Shown here piece by piece: positions 1 through 12,724 of a stretch of DNA of 64,000 bases. The stretch's first letter is position 1. Every line of letters starts with the position of its first letter. The translations under genes and the position numbers were made by a program. A model generated the notes under the pieces. That model saw only the letters and a program-made list of their open reading frames with translations. It was not told where the DNA came from and searched no databases. The stretch is taken from positions 507,487,665 to 507,551,664 of the forward strand of contig NC_045427.1 of the NCBI RefSeq assembly GCF_902635505.1, in the 5' to 3' direction. The DNA comes from Sarcophilus harrisii. Lineage: Eukaryota > Chordata > Mammalia > Dasyuromorphia > Dasyuridae.

Positions 1-543
1 TGGTGGAGGGATAAATGAATGATTTGATTCTAATTGGGAGGTAAAATTTGGATTATTTCCAGGGACAAAATTAGAAGCCAAGTCTGGATTGGATACTTGG
101 CTGGCATTCTGTGGAGGAATCTGATTGAAGTTTTCACCAGGATTTTGTCTAAAATGTTGATTAGACATATTAACATTCTGACTTATTGGACTATTATATG
201 CTGGATTTCCAAAACCTGAATTATCATGTGGCCCAAAGTTAAAAGCATGAGGTCGATTAAAACCAATGCCTAAAGGATTTTGAGGAAATGGATGTGGCTG
301 GTTCCTAAGTGAGTAAGGACCACAGTATGGGGATGACATTCTTGGAGGTACATGAGGTGGCATTCTGAATGAGCCGTAGCCTCCAAATCCAGGATAACCG
401 GGGCTAAGATATGGATTTGATGAAGGTAAAGGCTTATAGGAAATGGTATTATAATTGTCATCAAACGGATTAGCTGCTACTAGATGGTCAGCATTCGGAT
501 TTGGTGGTGGGGCATATTCAGACAGTGGAGGAAAAGAAGGCCC
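1..543 (-). CDS. PYGO1: PYGO1 exon 3 (partial, runs off left edge): Pygopus homolog 1
   Basis: This exon gives 181 uninterrupted codons, residues 46-226 of the protein. Pygopus 1 is a nuclear co-activator that joins the Wnt/beta-catenin-TCF complex through BCL9/Legless and reads methylated histone H3K4 with a C-terminal PHD finger. The exon opens after an acceptor (AG at 545-544) with GPSFPPLSEYAPPPNPN and carries the N-terminal homology domain with the conserved NPF core (VAANPFDDNYN). A long Pro/Asn/Gly/Ser/Phe-rich low-complexity stretch follows (MPPHVPPRMSSPYCGPYSLR, FNRPHAFNFGPHDN, NPDLASNFVPGNN). These segments match remembered human and mouse PYGO1 nearly residue for residue. The human protein is about 419 residues, so roughly 190 residues including the PHD finger lie beyond position 1. 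No stop or frame break is visible. The long ORFs on other frames here are shadows. Confidence 0.96.
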
Positions 544-1566
544 CTGAAATGAGAATGAAAAGTAAAATATGTATTATGAACAAAAGACTCTAAGATAAAT
601 TATCTTTTTGTCACAGCACAAAATGACATATTTTCTAGTCAGTATTTTTGGGCTTGTGCTACAGGAAATGTAATCCCTTACTTTTTTAAACTTTAATTTT
701 TTGCATTTCATAATCTTTTATTTGTATTTCATATTCATTTTTTCTTTTTAAAAAATCCAACAAGAAAAGGTACCAAATTTAAATTAATCTTCATGTAATA
801 TTATAGAAGTACATGTTATTTTCATGAGAGATCACATAATTTATCTTTACTGCTATTACTTACAAATTTGAGGACTATAAAATAAGAGAATTAGAAATAG
901 ATCTGAAATATTTTCTTAGTTACATTTCAGAAAGGAGTTAAAACAAGGCATTTCAGGACTATAAAGTGGATAAATAAATTTACTGATTCAGTCACACTGC
1001 AAATTTTATAATAGTGATTTTAGTAGAAAAAATATATCTATGTACAATGTATTTATCACTAGTTTTCCATTTTAAAAAGAATGCTTCAATCTATAGGGAA
1101 TAAAATGATCTAAGTCTTCAACTATATATCTTCAACCACATATTATAGAAGCAAAGGATGCCTGTTTTACTACTTTGTGTATGTATAATTATTTCCATAA
1201 TACCCAATTTTTATAATGCTTTTTAAAAAATTACTTTCCCCATAAATATTTCAAAGTTTTATTTTAGCTGAACTATATTGTCATATTTGAAAACAGCAGA
1301 GACTTAATAAAATATGGCATAAGATTTTTCAATGATTTACAAGATTTCCTGTCTTTACTTGTTCTTGTCTAAATTTATGTCTCTAGGACACAAAAATAAT
1401 TTTATGGAAAGTAAAAAATTTAGTCAAGAAAGAATTGTGATAGGATCTGTGAACTGGGGTAAATATTTAACCATGTCCAATTTCCTTTCTACCTGAAAAC
1501 TGGATCAAGCCAGATCAAACCAAAAAGGGGAAAATGAGAGAAAAAAAAATTTTAATGGTAATTTAC
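544..1566 (-). other. PYGO1: PYGO1 intron 2
   Basis: This is a 1.02-kb phase-0 intron with GT donor at 1566-1565 and AG acceptor at 545-544. It is AT-rich, and I recognise no repeat or conserved element in it. Confidence 0.9.
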
Positions 1567-1652
1567 CTGGGTATTTGTTTTCCGCTTTTTCTTATCTGGG
1601 CTTCCAAGTTGTACACCTGGTCCTCCTAACCCATCCAGTCCACTGTCACCAC
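1567..1652 (-). CDS. PYGO1: PYGO1 exon 2
   Basis: This 86-bp internal exon encodes GGDSGLDGLGGPGVQLGS followed by PDKKKRKTNTQ, residues 17-45 (the first G codon is shared with exon 1). The basic KKKRK run is the known nuclear-localisation signal of Pygopus proteins, and the Gly-rich lead-in is typical of PYGO1. The acceptor AG is at 1654-1653 and the donor GT at 1566-1565. One base carried over from exon 1 plus 86 bases gives 29 codons, so the exon ends in phase 0 and joins exon 3 in frame. The exon is isolated by a 24-kb intron upstream. Confidence 0.96.
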
Positions 1653-2339
1653 CTACAAAGTTTTGATTCAGATATATTTTTCATTTACAAGTAACTATAA
1701 GTATGCCAGTCATATGAAAGAAAGTCTATTACAATCATCACTTGTTTTTATTCTAGGAAAATGAAATTATCACAGGAAATAGCACTTACCTTTTGTTATC
1801 TTTAGAATATAAAAGCTCAGTAGCTTTACATCAGAATATTCTCAAATTTGATCACATAACATGAAAAATACTAATTACAATTTCTATGCTTTCAAGTAGT
1901 TTGTTTTTTTTTTAAAAAGGAATTATTCTAGTTTCATTCACCATAAAATTACTACCAAAAGAGTTTGAATATTAACCCAAAGTTGTAGCTTCATCTGGTC
2001 TGACTGTTCTATATATTACTCCCCAAAAAAACATAATCACAAAATATGAAACTTCTAATTCAACGTAAATCTTATGCTTCAGTTCACATATTCTGCACCT
2101 CATTTTTTAGACTTTACTATCACATTTTTGCTACTTTCCTCTTCCTATCCCCCAAAATCCCTTCTCCTAATGGGGAATTTTTCCTAGAACCTCCATTTGG
2201 GGAAAGTCCCAGACTAGGCATCCTTCATTATCTGAACTTCACCATTTGGTTGCTTTCCTCTTCCATTATTTTGGACAAGAGCTCAAATCAGCAACGGCTC
2301 CATTCTTTAGAAAGCCCTAGTGTTACTAGACAGTAATAC

Positions 2340-2480
2340 TACTCCCACATTTCACATCCCTTTTAATATGTTGCTTCTCCTATTAGGTTATAAGTTCCTT
2401 GTAGACATGGACCATCTTTGTTTTTATTTGAATATATATACTCAGCAGTTAGTACATAAATATTTAACAAATAATTGGTT
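2340..2480 (+). repeat. LINE-2 3'-end fragment
   Basis: The sequence shows the usual L2 3' layout: an 'ataagttccttg(t)agacatggacc' type stretch, then a 'cagttagtacataaatatttaacaaataattggttgac' type tail. Boundaries are approximate. Confidence 0.55.
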
Positions 2481-3199
2481 GACTGACTGACAAGTCAGTG
2501 AATGTTCATATCTATGACTAAAGAGTTCCACCAGGATGTTAGGTTTGCCCCATATATATGGCTAATAGGCAGAGGGATGGAGAAACACAACTACAACAAA
2601 TTCTGTTTCACAAAGCCAGCTCATTACAGTACAATATCTAGGAGACTAAATTAATTACTACGCAGTTATTAATCTTTTTTTTGTGTCCTAGACACCTTTG
2701 TCTAGTGCATCCTTTCTCAGAATAACACTTTTAAACAATGAAAGGGAAGATTAAATTTGAGCTAGAAGTCAGTGAAAACAAAGATGAATTTTTTTTCCCC
2801 ATGCATATTCCCATTTCAAAGCAACAGAAGTATAGTTCTACCATGACGGAAAAACTTCAGATAAAACCCTAGCAATAAACTATGTCTGGTGTCTGGGAAG
2901 TAATCTAGTTAGTCAAGCAATCTCGCTACTGAAAAGCCCAATTAAGTATCTACTAAGTTTTTGGCATTGTGCTAATTGCAGAGAAGTTCAGCACCAGTAG
3001 ACTGACCATTGGGTCTTGAACTATTTCACCATGGCAACTCACAAAATAAAATAAAGAATGCCCCACTCTTGCATTTCTACTTTTCCAGTGAGAGTGAGAG
3101 AGTGGCAGAAAAGATAGAAGATGCTAGAAATGACACTAATTGACATGCTATTGGAGGAGCTAAGTCATATCGATCTAGACATGTAAACACTATAAAAGA

Positions 3200-3380
3200 A
3201 ATGAAGTGGATAGGGCACCAGCCCTGAAGTCAGGAGGACCTGAGTCCATCTGGCCTCAGACACTTAACACTTCCTTAACACTTAACACTCAGCTGTGTGA
3301 TCCTGGACAAATCACTTAATCCCAATTGCCTCAGCCAAAAAAAACAAAAACAAAAACAAAAACAAAAACAAAAAAACAAA
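3200..3380 (+). repeat. tRNA-derived marsupial SINE (MAR/WALLSI type)
   Basis: A tRNA-like head (gtggatagggcaccagccct, then a cctgagtcca B-box-like segment) leads into 'cctcagacacttaacac', a 'gtgatcctggacaaatcacttaa' type core and an (AAAAAC)n tail at about 3335-3380. It lies 30 bp upstream of the miniature LTR element. Confidence 0.8.
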
Positions 3381-3416
3381 AGAAAGGGATATATGAAAAT
3401 ATTCTCTATGGAGAAG

Positions 3417-3698
3417 TGTTAAGTACCATGCTTAGGTGAAGGGGCAGGTCAATTCTCCGAAAGCCTCCACAGCTGTGAATCATAAACTTTTGGAGTTAAA
3501 AAGCAGCCTTCACAGATGTCCGTTGTGAATTGGGAATGAAATAAATTGGAGGCAAGAGAGAAGAGGAGAGAGGTCAGAGAATGCAACTACCTCTGAGTCT
3601 CCTTGTATCATCATCATCCTCTCACATGAAAAGATCCATTCTACAGGTTTGAGTTAGACTTCCAGCAGCCACTGGCAGGTGGCTTCCATATCACAACA
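3417..3698 (+). repeat. 5' LTR of the miniature element
   Basis: It is a direct repeat of 4134-4418 with TG...CA termini and an AATAAA-type signal inside (around 3541). Confidence 0.8.
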
Positions 3699-4133
3699 TA
3701 TGATGCCTGAACGTGGGACATAAGAAACACAAGAAACAAAAAAGTAGCAGCACTCCAGTGCTGTTCGTGAGTAGGATCCTCCCAGAATTCCTTCAGTAAC
3801 CCACGGGAAAGGAAAGGGAGAAGAGACCAGGTGAGAGTTTTTAGTCAGGGTAATTAAATGGGCCAGTACATACATCAAAGGGTGAGCCAGGAGACTGATG
3901 AGAGACTTAAATGCCTGTTCTAACTATAGTCCTCTTCTGTGTTTAAAAGTTTGCCTCCAGGACGTCTCACAAGATCAATACCTACTACAGGGCTATTGTG
4001 CTGTTTGCACTCCCTAGCATGTGGACTCAGATACCTTAGCATGTGGACTTAGACAACAGCTAATGCATAAACTTAACTGATCATGCTGTGGGGAAAAAAT
4101 AATCATGTTTCCACAAAACAAAAAATGGGGAAT

Positions 4134-4418
4134 TGTTAGGACCATGCCTAAGTGAAGAGGCAGGTCAATTCTCTGAGAGCCTCCACAGCTTTGAATCATA
4201 AATTTGAAGGAGTTGCAAAGCAGCCTTCGCAGATATCCCTTGTGGATTGGGAAGGAAATAAATTGGAGGTAAGAGGGAAGAGGAGAGAGGTCAGAGAACA
4301 GAGAATGCAACTATCAGTCTCCTTGTATCATCATCATCCTCTCACACAAAGAGATCCATTCTACAGGTCTGAGTTAGACCTCCAGCAGCCACTGGAAGGT
4401 GGCTCCCGTATCACAGCA
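4134..4418 (+). repeat. 3' LTR of the miniature element
   Basis: It is a direct repeat of 3417-3698 and is preceded by a purine-rich tract. It differs mainly by scattered substitutions and a few short indels. Confidence 0.8.
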
Positions 4419-4844
4419 GAGAGGCTAGTAGTAGTAATAACAGTCAACTTTGTAAAATATATACGTGTGTGTGTGTATATTTAATTTTATAACATCACTT
4501 TAAATATCTTTTCACAAGTATTAATTTTTTATCAGACATAGCATCCCTAAAAGTACAAATACTAATGTGTAAGCCAGTCTCTCTTTTTTAACCTCTATGT
4601 TCAGCTATAAAGTATGTTCTCAAAACCATAGTTAAATATATTCCAATACAAACACATAAAAATGTATTATCCTAATCTACACTTTTGTGTTCATTACTGC
4701 TGACTGCAGAATCAGATGATAGTCTACCAGATGACCAACAAAGGTAAAAAACCCAAGCATGCACAAGGAAATTTGTTTCCTTGTGTAAAATGGTAATGTT
4801 AGAAGTATACTATATCTCACGGGGAAGGCTCAAATAAATGCTTT

Positions 4845-5045
4845 GGACAGGGAGATAATACAATGGAAAGAGGGCTGTATTTCAAGTTAGAGGACTTTGG
4901 GTATCATCTTGCCTTTGCTGCTTATAAACTGTATGTTCTTGGGTAAGTCATTTTACTTCTCTGACCTCAGTTATCTGTAAAATAAGGGAAGAAGAGTTAG
5001 ACTAGATCACCTCAAGTCAATTCCAGCTCTAAATTTGTGATCGTA
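4845..5045 (+). repeat. MIR-type SINE
   Basis: The order of segments matches MIR: a decayed tRNA head, 'gtatgttcttgggtaagtca', 'ttctctgacctcagttatctg', then 'gtaaaataagggaagaagag' and an 'aattccagctctaaa' end. Confidence 0.7.
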
Positions 5046-5334
5046 TGAAAAAAAATTTTTTTCCACAAAGAAAATTCTTGTTAATTGTAAGGAACAAAAA
5101 GAAGAGGATAATATGCTCCCTTAATGGTCACAGTCTAGCAAACTAACCAGCACTTAATTACTATAATTAGGCATATTAAAACTCTGACATTTAGGATCCT
5201 TTTAGTAAGCTTGTAACTGTCAAGCAAGCTGTGAACAAAACTGCCTTATATCCATTTAGGATAAAAAGTTATAAGAATTAAATTCCTAGTACAGTATGAA
5301 ATGCAAAATAAATAATTTTTATTATATTAATTTA

Positions 5335-6520
5335 AAGATGTTTTCTATAAACAAAACCAATGCAAACAAGATTAGAAGGGAAGCAGAAAATTGAGAAAAA
5401 AAATTACATCCAAGGGTTCTGATAAAGGCCTCATTTCTAAAATATAGAGAATTGATTCAAATTTATAAGAAAACAAGCCTTTCTCCAATTGATAAAATAG
5501 TCAAAGCATATGAGCAGACAATTTTCAGTCAAATTAAAACCATGTTTTAGTCATATGAAAAAATGTTCCAAATCACTATTGATCAAAGAAATGCAAATTA
5601 AGACAATTCTGAGATACAACCTCTCAAATTGACTAAGATGACAGGAAAAGGTAATGATAAATGTTGGAGGGGATGTAGGAAAACTGGGACACTAATACAT
5701 TGTTGGTAGAGTTGTGAATGGATCCAACCATTCTGCAGAGCAATTTGGAATTCTGCCCAAAGCTCTATCAAACTATGCATACCCTTTGATCCAGCAGTGT
5801 TTCTTGGGCCTGTATCCCAAAGAGATAGATCATAAAAAAAGGAAAAGGACCCATATGTGCAAAAACATTTATAGCAGCCTTTTTTGTAGTGGCAAGAAAC
5901 TAGAAACTGAATGGATGCCCATCAGTTGGGATATGGCTGAGTAAATTATGTTATATGAATGTTATGGGATATAATTCTATTAAGAAATGATCAGCAGGAT
6001 GATTTCAGAAAGGCCTGGAGAGACTTACATGAATTGATGTTAAGTGAAGTGAGTGGAACCAAAAGAACATTGTACATAGCACCAACAAGATTATGTGATG
6101 ATCAATTCTGATGGACGTAGTTCTTTTCAACAATGTGGTGATTCAAGCCAATTTCAATAGATTCATGATGGAGAGAGCCATCTGCATCCAGAAAGAAGAC
6201 TAGGGGACTGAAAGGGACTGAATGTGGATCACAACATAGTTTTTTCACCTTTTTTTTTTGTTTTGTTTTTTTTGCTTGCTTTTTGTTTTTTCTTATTTTT
6301 TCCTTTTTGATCTGATTTTTCCTATTCAGCATGATAAATGTAGAAATATGTATAGAAGAATTGTACATGTTTAACATATATTGGATTACTTGCTGGTTAG
6401 GAGAGGGAGTGGGGAAAGGGAGGGAGAAAAATTTGCAACACAAGATTTTGAAAGGATGAATGTTGAAAACTACCTTTGCATGTATTTTTAAAAAAAGCTA
6501 TTTATACAAAAAAAATTAAA
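5335..6520 (+). mobile_element. LINE-1 3' portion (end of ORF2 plus 3' UTR)
   Basis: This is about 1.2 kb of 5'-truncated L1 with characteristic ORF2 C-terminal blocks: 'gttccaaatcactattgatc', 'gttggaggggatgtaggaaa', 'ccctttgatccagcagtgtt', then 'gaatggatgcccatcagttg'. A 3' UTR with a T-rich tract and 'gttttgaaaggatg(aatg)' type sequence follows, with an A-rich end near 6510. It is decayed by scattered substitutions and indels. Confidence 0.85.
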
Positions 6521-7189
6521 TTCTTAATCTACTAACTCCTCCCATAGAAAAATATCTACTCCAAGTCCTCAATTTAGCAAATATTATGTGCTTATTATGT
6601 AATTTTCTCAACTGCCAACAATGGAAAGATCAAATGAACATCCTGGGATTCCCCTCCATAATGAAATCAATGAGAGATGACTGAGGGCTTCTGGTCATTA
6701 TGGCTTAGGCACAGCAGAATCCTTCAGGCATTTCTTCAAGTTTCTGGAAATGAAATATATGTAGCTGTCTAGTTTTAATTTCTCCCACCTCCATGTCAGA
6801 ATGCAGGGGTGAAAAAGGTACCATTAAGCAAATGCTTTTAAAACTAGAGTATATGTTGAAATGACTCTTATTCTCTTGACATCTTCCATAAATACAAGTT
6901 GCAATTGATTCTAGAACTGAAATCAATTCAATTTAACTTAAATATCTATTAAGTATCTACTAAGACATTGTAGTAGGGGATTAATACTTTCCTACCATTC
7001 TAAAGCAATAATTAGGAGTTAAGAAATTTAGGAGAGAAAGTGGATTGCTAGAACACTAGTTGCTACATCCAATTGTTTATAATGTAATTTCTTCTTATTT
7101 CCTAGATTCCTCTTACCTCTTTAAAAGACTCCCTTAAAGTAGAATATGTTATGAATAGGAAAAAACAGTGCCAAAAACTATGTAGCTGA

Positions 7190-7342
7190 GGGTTTTCTTT
7201 TTCTGCTAAGGCAACTGGAGTTAAGTGACTTGCCCAGGGTCACATAGCTAGGAAGTGTTAAGTATCTGAGGCCAGATTTGAACTCAGGACCTCTGACCTC
7301 AAGGCTGATGCTCTATCCATTGCACCACATAGCTGCCCCATA
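7190..7342 (-). repeat. tRNA-derived marsupial SINE
   Basis: The reverse complement reads ggggcagcta, then a gtggtgcaatggatagagca-like head, 'tgagttcaaatctggcctca', and a 'ctgtgtgaccctgggcaagt' type core, with the T-rich end at low coordinates. Confidence 0.85.
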
Positions 7343-8740
7343 GCTGAGGCGTTTCTAGTATCAAGGTAGATAACTTCTATATATAATCCTATTATAATTA
7401 AATTGACCAAACCTAACCCTAAAAGACACAATAACTACATTCACTTAAATTTCATTTTTCATCTTTCACTACTTACTGGAAATCCCTTCTTTCCCCTGCC
7501 CTTTCCTTATTTTATTAAGGTGACACTGGACTATTAGGCTATTTAAGTACAATACTGTAAGCAAAAATCTAGCTTGTAATATAAGTCAGTTGTTTACTGA
7601 CTTGAAGAGGATAAATATACCTAAATATTAGAACCACATTAATTCATACCTTCCTAATACAAGACTTGTGAAAAGTCATATTTAATTTTAAGTTAAGACT
7701 TCCAAATAATTTATTACTAAGATCATGTTTATGTTTCCTGTGGAAGAAGGAGACTCCTAACAATTCACCTGTCTGGGTCATAAGTCTGTTTTTGAGGAAA
7801 AGCAGCTGTTGTGTTGTCTGCCTTTACACATTATTTTTCTGGGATACAGGTCTTTTTAGAGTTCAAAAAAAAGTAGGTATTGAGCTAAGTCTGACTCAGA
7901 GTTCTGAGATAGTAGTTGTTTATTTGTATATGATAAGCAGTAGCACATTAGAGTGAAAGAACACAGTCTGCTTCAGTGATTTGTATATCAAGAAGAAAAA
8001 TTCTGGGTTAATAACTAAAGAAATATGGACATCAGGACTGTTCTATGATACGGGACAAATGTTACTAACTTGATTATAAATAGAACATAAGAATTTGATT
8101 ACTGACCATCCAATCATTAACCAAAATGGGGTCAATTGTAGAAAGGACCTATCTACTAAACCAAGGAAGATTTAACAAAAGAGGAAGAGCCAAAAGAACA
8201 GGTTTTAAATCTTTCAAAGGGAGATTATAACTGTCTGCACTGTCATTTATTGTTAGGCAGACTAGTTAACCAATGAGAAATGGAGTACTCTCTACTGCAA
8301 TTTGCTACTGAAAAACTATACAATTTATATTATCTATTAAAACTTGCTGCTGAAGATAAGGATTTGAGAAAATATACTCTATTCTCTAAGCTAGAAGATA
8401 TTTTTCTGTACCACCACCTGTTACTGAGAGGTGAAGAAGAATCCTGCAAAGGTAGAGAGTTTTGAGATGCTCATGCCAACTTTACGATAAAGATCAATGT
8501 CTTTTCCTAAAAGAGAAAAACACTGCTTCAGCTGAAAGACTGTTAACTCTTGATTAATTAAGCCCAAAGCTGAAAACAGCTTAGAAGCAGCAGAAAACTA
8601 GCTTAGTGGATCAATGGTCCAGCTATGATGTCCTGCCCAGTGAGGCATTAATGAAGTACTTAAGGGATCAGTTTAGCTTACTGGTGTAAAAATCTGTTGA
8701 ACACTGAAGCTATATATTCATCAAAGAACTTTTATGGACA

Positions 8741-9130
8741 GTTTTTTTTTAATTAAAACTTTTAATTTTTCAAAACATATACACATATGTCCACGCGGAC
8801 AATTCAACATTAGCCCTTCCAAAACCTTGTGTTTCAATTCCCTCCCCACCTTCTACCACATCCCCTAGATGGCAAGTAGTCCAATTTATGTTAAACATGA
8901 TAGAAATATATGCTAAGTCCAATATATGCATACATATTTATACAATTATCGTTCTGCACAAGAAAAAAGAGAAACAAAATAAAATACGAGCAAACAACAA
9001 AAAGAATGAAAATACTATGCTGTGAACCATACTCAGTTCTCACAGTCCTTTCTCTGGGTGTAGATGGTTCTCTTCATCAATGAACAGTTGGAACTGGTTT
9101 GAATCATCTCACTGTTGAAGAGAGCCATGC
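8741..9130 (-). mobile_element. LINE-1 3' UTR fragment, 5'-truncated, with 7-bp target duplication
   Basis: It starts with poly(T) at 8741, then 'acttttaatttttcaaaaca', and includes the polypurine 3' UTR complement (ccctccccacc) and the 'ctctgggtgtagatggttct' block also seen at 47.8-48.1 kb. The heptamer atggaca borders both ends (8734-8740 and 9131-9137), consistent with target-primed reverse transcription. Confidence 0.85.
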
Positions 9131-10139
9131 ATGGACATTTCTTAAGATAAAAAGGGCAATAAAATTTAGTTCCAGAGTTGCAAGTTGCCCAGATCACATG
9201 GGTTCCCTGTTTGGGTCCTTTACTACCCTAGGACTCCAGTTTTGTCCCCATTCCCTATGCATGCTGTATACATTAGTGAAAGAATATACCTGAGGTATAT
9301 GGGTGGAATGTTATGTAAATATTAAGTGTTTGCTTTGCATTTTCATTAAATGTTTTTGTTAAGATTAACTATTTGTGACTGATTTGTTGATGATGGGAAA
9401 TATATTGATGGGGGGGGGGAACCTCACTAGCTACAGTGCAATGCCCAGAAGAAAGAGTTAAGAGCAGTATCATGGGTCTCCTTCTGGGTAACCACCTCAA
9501 ACAAAGAGCTTAAAAAAAATTAATAGTTGGATATAATGTCTAGACTTACATGAAGAAGTGAAAATACAGCCTAAAATCAACAGTCTTTTCAAACCAAACT
9601 TTCAAGATCAAGGATTTCCTGAACTTGTTCTTAGTTTTTGGGACAGCAATGAATTCCTAGAAGTTAAAGTCCTTTTAGCACTAATAAAATGACATTTTTT
9701 TCAAATATTCTATATTTTATAATTTCTGCTAATTCAACTCAGATAAATATTTATTGAGTAACTGCCACATTAAATACTCAAGAAGACAAAACAAAAATAG
9801 TCTCTGTATGGGAGGAAATTATTTTATATTGGGAAAGCAAGTCAGACTAGCCTGCTACCTCAATTATTTCAACTTTGTGATATCTTATTGTATATATTAT
9901 GCATTAACATTCATATTGTCAAGCTCATTTGGGTGAAACTCAGCAGCAATACAATACATACTTTGGTGCTTTGAAATATCTATCATTTATCAGTGTGGAT
10001 ACTCCTTTCATCAATGTAAATCACAACCCCACTATGTCTTTTTATTCTGCTTATTCTTGCCTAAATTTTCCTATAAATCCTCCATAGAAAAATTTTCAGT
10101 GTGTTAAGAGCCTTTCTCATTATAGCATCACTAGAGGCA

Positions 10140-10230
10140 TAATGTCACAGTAAATAAAGAGCAGCTTTAAAGTCAGAACAGCCTGTCTTCAATTCCTGCC
10201 TCCCATAATATCTTGGGCAACCAAGATGGT
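10140..10230 (+). repeat. MIR-type SINE fragment
   Basis: Segments such as 'aaagtcagaacagcctgtct' and 'atatcttgggcaacc' fit the first half of a MIR core. Weak. Confidence 0.4.
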
Positions 10231-10384
10231 CTATCTGTATCACTGAAGGGCACTTCCATGCCTAGAGTTACCCATATGGACAAAATCAAGAGGTCTAGAA
10301 AAACAAACATCAAGAGAATACTGGTGTTTAAGTGAATTTTCCAATGTAATTAAGAGAGGTATAAAAGTGGAAAATGGAAAACAA

Positions 10385-11395
10385 TTTTTCCAGCATGTAT
10401 CTCAGATAAAGACCTCATTTCTCAAATATATGTAGAACTGAATCAAATTTATAAGAATATAAGTAATTCCCCAGTTAATAAATGGTCAAAGACTATGAAC
10501 AGGCAATTTTCAGATAAAGAAATCAAAGCTAGCTATAGTAAAAAAAAAATGCTCCAAATCACAACTGATTAGAGAAATAAAAATTTAAACAACTTTGAGG
10601 TATTATGGCTTACCTATAAGATTGGTTAATATGACAGAAAAGGAGAATGATGAATGTTGGAGGGAATGTGGGAAAATAATGTACCTGGTGGAATTATGGA
10701 CTGATTCAACCATCCTAGAGAGTTATTTGGAACTATGTCCAAAGGCAAATCAAACTGCATACTCTTTGATTCAGCAATATTGTTGCTAGGTCTTTATTCC
10801 AAAGAGATCATAAAAAAAGAGAAAAGGACCTAAATGTACAAAAATATTTACAACAGTTCTTTTTGTGGTGCCAAGGAATTGAAAATTGAGAGGATGCCTA
10901 TCAAAAGGGGAATGACTGAACAAGTTAAACATAATTGTAATGGAATACTATTGCACTATAAGAAAAGATGGGCCAGCAGATTTCAGAAAAACACAAACTG
11001 ATACAAAGTAAAATGAGCAGAACCAGAACATTATACACATTATACACATTGTACACAGTAACAGCAACATTGTTATCTTGTTTGACAATTTCAAAAAACT
11101 CATCAAAGAAAATTCTATCTACATCCAGAGAAAGAACTGATGAAGTCTGAATGCAAATGAAGGCATATTATTTTCATTTTTCCATGGTTTTTTTCCCCTT
11201 CTGTTCTATTTCTTTTCTCACAACATAACTAATGTGGAAATGTTTTACATGATTGTACATATATAACCAATATTAAACTGCTTACCATTTTGGGAGGAAA
11301 GGGGATAAGGGACAGAAAAAATTTGGAGTTCAAAATTTTATTTAAAAAAAAATCAATGTTAAAATAGTCTTTATATGTAATTGGAAAAACAAAGT
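10385..11395 (+). mobile_element. LINE-1 3' portion
   Basis: This 1-kb 5'-truncated L1 repeats the block order of the 5.3-kb copy: 'ataaagacctcatttctcaa', 'gttggagggaatgtgggaaa', 'ctctttgattcagcaatatt', 'gaggatgcctatcaaaaggg', then a T-rich 3' UTR and A-rich tail near 11.39 kb. The reading frame is broken by many changes. Confidence 0.85.
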
Positions 11396-12432
11396 ACCAT
11401 TAGAAATTTTAGAAAAAGAAGCATGTTTTTGTGATACCAAACAGGTTTGAGATCATTCAAAGCACAGTGCAGTCCTAAAGGTCATGTAGCCCCAATTATT
11501 TCTATGATTCAATTCAGAATTAAACCAAAGCTTCATCTGTAATAATTGGACAAGAAGCTTATGTTGAAGGATAATTATATAGTTTCGTGTCATAATCTCA
11601 TTGATATATTTTCTATCAACTTTTTTTTTTCTAGTATGGATGAAACAATCTCTCATAATAATATAGATTTTATTAATGAGACTGTGTTAATTGTACCAAT
11701 AAATACAATATCACTTGTTAATGAGCATTTGGAAAACTTAGCTATTCATATGAAAAATTTTTAAAGGATTGTCAGTTCATGGACATATATGGAAGTGACT
11801 GAGTCAAACAAATTACCCCTATTCCATTTAAGGTAACTGGCAAGCTAGTATGCTCCACTACCTTTATCAAGTAAAAGCAAATCTCAACTGAATCAATTAG
11901 AAGTGTAAACTATGTGTTAACAAGGTTTAGACATGTCCAATCTAGGCATTTTAATTAGGAGCAACAGGAAGTATGTTAAGATTGGTTGAAGAACTTGGCC
12001 ATGCCCTTTGGGGCTTGTATAAAACCAGAAAACTAGTTGGAACTGAGGATTCAAGATGCTTGATGGAAGCAACCTCAGAACCCTGAGAAAAATATCTCCT
12101 AGTGGAAGGAAAGAGAGCATTTTTTCACTCCAATTTCTTCTCCCAAATACCTTGATCAAAGGAGGACTTAGGCATTATAAAGAGTCACAAGATTTAGACT
12201 TTTTCATCAGAATCCAGGACAGTAGTGGCTTGGCAGTACTGTCTACATAAGGAAGCAAAATCAGAATAGACAGATGGAGTAAAATGAGGAAAGACAGATT
12301 CAAGGCTTTAAACGGAGCCAAACAAAAAAAATTATAGCATGCCTAAGGACTAAGGAGAGAAAAGGACAGCCAACAAGAGAAACTTTTTTGTTACATGTCC
12401 TATGATATATTTCTCTTTAGGCCCACATTCCC

Positions 12433-12556
<124 letters not shown>

Positions 12557-12724
12557 CAGTAAAATAATGGGGATGGGAGAGGGGATGAGAAGAAGAAGAA
12601 AAAGGTAGACTTATGAGCTACAACAATAGCTATAGAAGAACACCTTTATAATCTTTAAAATTATGAAAGATTCTAAATAGCTCTTATTTATATGGATTTT
12701 ATCTGCTGATATTCACCACATGAA

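Larger units (their letters stand above)
3417..4418 (+). mobile_element. Miniature LTR retroelement, class II (ERVK-like), non-coding, fossil
   Basis: Two direct repeats, 3417-3698 (282 bp) and 4134-4418 (285 bp), both begin TGTTA and end CACARCA, as LTRs do. Right after the first LTR, 3701-3718 resembles a tRNA-Lys primer-binding site (tgatgcctgaacgtggga; compare the TGGCGCCCGAACGTGGGA type). Just before the second LTR is a purine-rich tract (aaaaaatggggaa). The flanking hexamers gagaag (3411-3416) and gagagg (4419-4424) fit a decayed 6-bp target duplication. The interior is only about 435 bp and has no gag, pol or env, so this is a non-autonomous element moved in trans. The LTRs differ at roughly one base in ten by eye, which suggests tens of millions of years. 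Confidence 0.8.

Noticed and set aside
3417-4418. Repeated ~280-bp blocks considered as a CRISPR-like or segmental duplication
   Set aside because: TG...CA ends, the primer-binding-like site, the purine tract and the flanking hexamers fit LTRs of one element much better.
7190-7342. Possible tRNA genes, from the tRNA-like heads of this and other SINEs
   Set aside because: The heads are decayed, joined to SINE cores and tails, and cannot form intact tRNAs as far as I can see.
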